Below are positions 61,645 to 64,000 of a stretch of 64,000 nucleotides of DNA, piece by piece. Location of the stretch: NCBI GenBank assembly GCA_023663365.1, contig JAMPHP010000001.1, positions 1,398,027 to 1,462,026 of the forward strand. Direction: 5' to 3'. Within the stretch, counting starts at the first letter, position 1. Each line of letters starts with the position of its first letter. The position numbers were made by a program, and so were the translations under genes. Under the pieces are notes generated by a model. It searched no databases. It was given only the letters and a program-made list of their open reading frames with translations, and had not been told where the DNA came from. The DNA comes from Muribaculaceae bacterium (GTDB taxonomy: Bacteria > Bacteroidota > Bacteroidia > Bacteroidales > Muribaculaceae).

Positions 61645-61787
61645 GCGTTATCCACGTCGTATTGTGCACACTCGATGATATAAGCCACGTAGTCAGCTTT
61701 TACGGCCTCAATGTCGGCGGCGGTGGTGGTGCTTACGGCTGCTGAAAGTAAATTACTACCGGTAGTAATGTTTGCTGTTGTGCTCAT
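61641..61787 (-). CDS. Small soluble protein, 48 residues
   Basis: Starts MSTTANITTGSNLLSAAVST and continues with an acidic helix (AADIEAVKADYVAYIIECAQ) and end YDVDNA. No family recognised. Coupled by a 4-nt overlap (ATGA) to the membrane-peptide gene that follows. First clear gene of the minus-strand train after the inverted-repeat leader. Confidence 0.55.
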   Translation of the reverse strand: MSTTANITTGSNLLSAAVSTTTAADIEAVKADYVAYIIECAQYDVDNA

Positions 61788-61879
61788 GATTTAATAACTT
61801 TGTAGTGATTTATTAACTTTGTGCCCTGCTGAAGTCTGTGAAGATGCAATGCAGGGCTTTTTGCATCTTATAAAAAGGG

Positions 61880-62096
61880 TTGACAAATTGGCTGCCTTTG
61901 CCGCTAAGTATTAACGTAATATCTCCGAACTTTGCCGCGTCTTATTGTTATGCGCTTCGCTTAGGTGTCTTTGCCATTTTCTGCGGGATCTCGTCATTGG
62001 GGTGCGATACTCGTAACGATGTTAATTCATTCCGGGCAAAATCGCTGAAACATCCGGCCATCATATACCGTTGGTAGGGGCTTGCCAATTTGTCAA
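61880..62096. repeat. 13-bp perfect inverted repeat around a 191-bp leader segment
   Basis: TTGACAAATTGGC (61880-61892) is the exact reverse complement of GCCAATTTGTCAA (62084-62096). The pair lies just downstream of a leftward promoter and upstream of the small-gene train. It could fold the leader RNA end to end or bound an invertible or excisable segment. Confidence 0.75.
61948..62064 (-). CDS. Possible 38-residue leader peptide
   Basis: The frame MMAGCFSDFARNELTSLRVS... ends PKRSA at 61948. It lies between the arms of the 13-bp inverted repeat and about 45 nt downstream of a leftward promoter. The frame is open further upstream but that part precedes the promoter. A second overlapping frame of 28 basic residues also exists, so the call is weak. 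Confidence 0.3.
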   Translation of the reverse strand: MMAGCFSDFARNELTSLRVSHPNDEIPQKMAKTPKRSA

Positions 62097-62115
62097 TGTC
62101 CTTTGTTTTACAGTA

Positions 62116-62147
62116 CAAAGATACGGCATATTTCGCTGTGCTGCAAG
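62116..62147 (-). promoter_or_regulatory. Leftward promoter of the small-gene train
   Basis: Minus-strand CTTG (62144-62147), 20-base spacer, TATCTTTG (62116-62123): full consensus. Transcription would run left through the inverted-repeat leader into 61787 and the genes beyond. Confidence 0.8.
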
Positions 62148-62286
62148 TGTTTAAGCGATTATTTTCGACTAAAGTGTTAATAAATACGCCGCTTTTTAAC
62201 GTTTGGAGCTCCTTTTTACTCGAAATTGAGTTAAAGAGTGTGAAATTGAGTGGTAAAATGAGCGTGGAACATAGGTTTGTTAACAC

Positions 62287-63095
62287 TTTAAATCGTTGAT
62301 AATCAGTGCATTAACATGCAATTTTGTGTTTCGTGGAACAATTTTGCACCCCGCGGAACGCTTTCACGAGGTGGTAACGGACGTTTATAGAGCGTAAGGA
62401 GCAGGAGCACAACCTTATAGGTGGATATAATCCTGCAAAGGGGTGCCGGGGGTACGGAGCAGAGCCGCGAGCGTGCGTGGGGTGCGACTCAGAAAAATTT
62501 TTTACCAAATTTTCGACTAAAATTCACTTTTATGAAAGTTTAACATATTAGTGTACGAGTAGTGTAGATTGAGTGCAAGTTACGCGGGCGTCAATCACTT
62601 TGTAACATGGTTATTTTCTTGTATTTACCTTATTTAGTGTAGTAGTGATTAATTTTTTGTAAAATCTATATACGCACAGAAAAGTTGTAGAACAAATTCA
62701 TATAGGGGAAAGAAAAAAGATATATAATATATGCTACATTCTACACTAAATAGACTGCTGATATACAAGTGTTTGAGTGAATTTAACTGTTGGTGGAACT
62801 GGATGTTTTTGCGTAGGCCGTCGAGTTTAGCAAACGTAATAATGAAGATTAGATATACTTGCATAAACCATTTTAAATGTATTACTTTGCAGAGTGAAAT
62901 ACAATCAAACAATTCTAAACGATAGTGTGAGCGACAGCTTGGCCCGCGGTCAATCAATGAAGCTCTTCATTACTGGTGACGAAAACACCCCAAATTTGCC
63001 ACCTCAAAGCTTCGGTACGGCAATTTGTCGGCTCGACTGATAACTTTATCGTCCGAAGCGCGAAAGTGGCGAGGATGGGCTTAAATTAAAGAAAC
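62287..63095. other. AT-rich non-coding control region of the element
   Basis: No convincing gene in about 800 bp between the leftward train and the rightward gene at 63096. It holds TAGTGTA at 62549-62555, 62560-62566 and 62635-62641 and its inverse at 62742-62748, short GCAATTTTG repeats near 62310-62335, and a GC-rich patch near 62430-62500. This is the likely regulatory or origin region. Confidence 0.55.
62549..62752. repeat. TAGTGTA repeats (iteron-like) with a 12-bp inverted pair
   Basis: TAGTGTA at 62549 and 62560 are 11 bp apart, one helical turn. TATTTAGTGTAG (62631-62642) is the exact inverse of CTACACTAAATA (62741-62752). Spacing and AT-richness suit a replication origin or a regulator-binding array. 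Confidence 0.6.
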
Positions 63096-64000
63096 ATGAA
63101 ACTTAAACCAATCCCCTCGAACACCGTAGTCCACACCCCGACCGAGGCCGAAGCCCGCGAGCTGCTTGCCATCCTGCATGAGAACGGGTATCTGTGGAGC
63201 ACAGGTGAAGACCTATCGGTTGCTTCCCACATCGCAGGCAAAGAAGCGATAGGAATTAACTTATATAACGAAGAGAAAGGAACAATAATTAGCTTTTTAC
63301 ATATCGAGACTGCTCAAAGAGAACATTTTCCCATCCTCACCCTCGCCGAGTTCAAGGAGCGGTACGTTGACTTTGATGATACTTTTACGGATGATTGTAA
63401 AAGTACTGCAAAAGTCGAAGAGAAGCCTCATCCGAAGTTCAAGGTGGGAGACAAGGTTAAAATAGTCAATGACTGCGGATGTAACTCCTACGGGCTTATT
63501 GGAATGGTCGAATTAGTAGAACCTCGACTAGTAGTGGTGGCTTGTAGTCGCGGCCGATTATACTGTGTTCCTAAGTGGCTCGAACCCTACACCGAACCCG
63601 AAACAACCCCAACCGAAGATATGGAAGCAGAAGAACATCGCAATTTATCGCAAGAAGTCGCAAATTGCGATAAATCGGAGGGCAAAGAGCTGAACCTCTG
63701 CGAGCTGCTTGCCGGGCATAAGACGGAATATTTTTATTCTCCTCTCTATGGTCGGATGAGCTACACCAGCGAAAGAGATAGACTGCTTTATTTTGAGAGT
63801 CTGCAAGGGGAAGTTATAACTCTTTTCCCCAATGGCCATTCTCAATTTACCGTTGAGGGATATTGTGGCATTTACCCCTCCCGCACCCTCTACGAGCAAC
63901 ACCCGCTCGACCCTTACACCGCGTGGATGAAGTGGAAGGAGGAGCAACAACTTCGCACCTTAAGGATAACTCTCACAGCTCCTGACCTTGAAAGAAATTA
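63096..64000 (+). CDS. Hypothetical element protein, cut by the window end
   Basis: An ATG at 63096 opens a frame that stays open to 64000 (over 300 codons) and continues outside. It begins MKLKPIPSNTVVHTPTEAEA, contains an SH3-like segment KFKVGDKVKIVNDCGCNSYG (about 115-134) and then a separate domain from ELNLCELLAGHKTEYFYSPL. A C-terminal part WMKWKEEQQLRTLRITLTAP follows. Fragments of this kind are frequent on Bacteroides phages and conjugative elements; function unknown. No promoter with full consensus is seen; a TAACTTTA near 63041 is close. Confidence 0.6.
   Translation, partial: MKLKPIPSNTVVHTPTEAEARELLAILHENGYLWSTGEDLSVASHIAGKEAIGINLYNEEKGTIISFLHIETAQREHFPILTLAEFKERYVDFDDTFTDDCKSTAKVEEKPHPKFKVGDKVKIVNDCGCNSYGLIGMVELVEPRLVVVACSRGRLYCVPKWLEPYTEPETTPTEDMEAEEHRNLSQEVANCDKSEGKELNLCELLAGHKTEYFYSPLYGRMSYTSERDRLLYFESLQGEVITLFPNGHSQFTVEGYCGIYPSRTLYEQHPLDPYTAWMKWKEEQQLRTLRITLTAPDLERN
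63643..63675. repeat. 11-bp hairpin inside the edge gene
   Basis: ATTTATCGCAA (63643-63653) and TTGCGATAAAT (63665-63675) are perfect inverse copies, separated by 11 nt, in a low-complexity linker of the edge gene. May be chance or an RNA or protein site. Confidence 0.5.

Larger units (their letters stand above)
56599..64000. mobile_element. Integrated element at tRNA-Gly, left part (right end outside window)
   Basis: From the tRNA-Gly 3' half onward the content changes: tyrosine integrase, serine recombinase, a train of genes mostly under 110 codons with no known housekeeping role, a DpnD/PcfM-like gene known from mobile elements, an AT-rich control region with short repeats, and an edge gene of accessory type. 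Base composition is more AT-rich than the chromosome to the left. No second copy of the tRNA 3' end is seen before 64000. Prophage or conjugative element cannot be told apart; no capsid, relaxase or transfer gene is in view. Confidence 0.75.

Noticed and set aside
62649..62957. Minus-strand frame of 102 codons in the AT-rich control region
   Set aside because: Phe/Ile/Tyr-rich composition of an AT-rich non-coding tract; contains the repeat array and no motif.
63643..63675. Hairpin in the edge gene as a terminator
   Set aside because: It lies inside a long open frame, has no T-run, and the frame stays open beyond it.
56599..64000. CRISPR array or cas genes in the element or elsewhere
   Set aside because: No regularly spaced repeats of 23-40 bp with unique spacers and no Cas motifs were seen in the window.

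Overview
The window looks like a chromosomal piece of a gut-type Bacteroidales bacterium. A Muribaculaceae-like origin is my inference from the moderately high GC and the gene mix, not something the sequence proves. The lineage evidence is direct: promoters of the Bacteroidetes form TTG-N19/20-TAnnTTTG stand before tRNAs and many genes. There is also an ECF sigma / DUF4974 anti-sigma / STN-domain receptor operon, exported proteins with a type-IX-secretion-like C-terminal tail, a C10 and an M6 protease, and a tyrosine integrase of the Bacteroidetes kind.

Layout. 1-7.2 kb, minus strand: tRNA-Phe, then (in transcription order) an operon of endonuclease IV (nfo), an MFS sugar transporter with a large periplasmic insert, L-serine ammonia-lyase, a MATE exporter and a COG2509 FAD protein. 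7.3-10.9 kb, minus: sigma factor, anti-sigma and TonB-dependent receptor. 11.1-13.1 kb: small membrane or envelope genes separated by GC-rich hairpin repeats. 13.2-22.2 kb, minus: C10 (streptopain-type) protease and two large exported proteins. 22.5-26.4 kb: divergent phosphoethanolamine-transferase-like enzyme and type I pullulanase. 26.4-28.0 kb: a small GNAT plus 59-residue protein cassette that looks like a toxin-antitoxin insertion, then a hexapeptide acetyltransferase. 28.1-36.9 kb: AraC regulator divergent from a cyclophilin-like protein, an alpha/beta hydrolase, an M6 metalloprotease and a cleaved-adhesin protein. 36.9-48.7 kb, plus strand: PH-domain protein, tRNA-Ser, LytTR regulator with a coupled membrane protein, alpha-2-macroglobulin with PBP1C, AraC regulator, and ferredoxin with tandem GNAT. 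48.7-50.2 kb: repeat-rich, nearly gene-free stretch around one degenerate-looking ORF. 50.2-55.9 kb, minus: a four-gene operon built on an exported caspase-like protease. 56.6 kb to the end: tRNA-Gly(CCC) carrying an integrated mobile element with integrase, serine recombinase, a train of very small genes, an AT-rich repeat-bearing control region and a rightward gene cut by the window edge.

How the parts work together. Much of the chromosome part serves the cell envelope: nutrient uptake (receptor, MFS, pullulanase), secreted proteolysis (C10, M6), protection against foreign proteases coupled to peptidoglycan synthesis (A2M and PBP1C), and lipid A or surface modification. The best candidates for something undescribed are the exported caspase/WD40/DUF4384 operon, the GNAT cassette flanked by a 20-bp duplicated terminator arm, and the small-gene train of the tRNA-Gly element with its inverted-repeat leader and TAGTGTA repeats. 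I could run no homology search; family names come from motifs and architecture read by eye.
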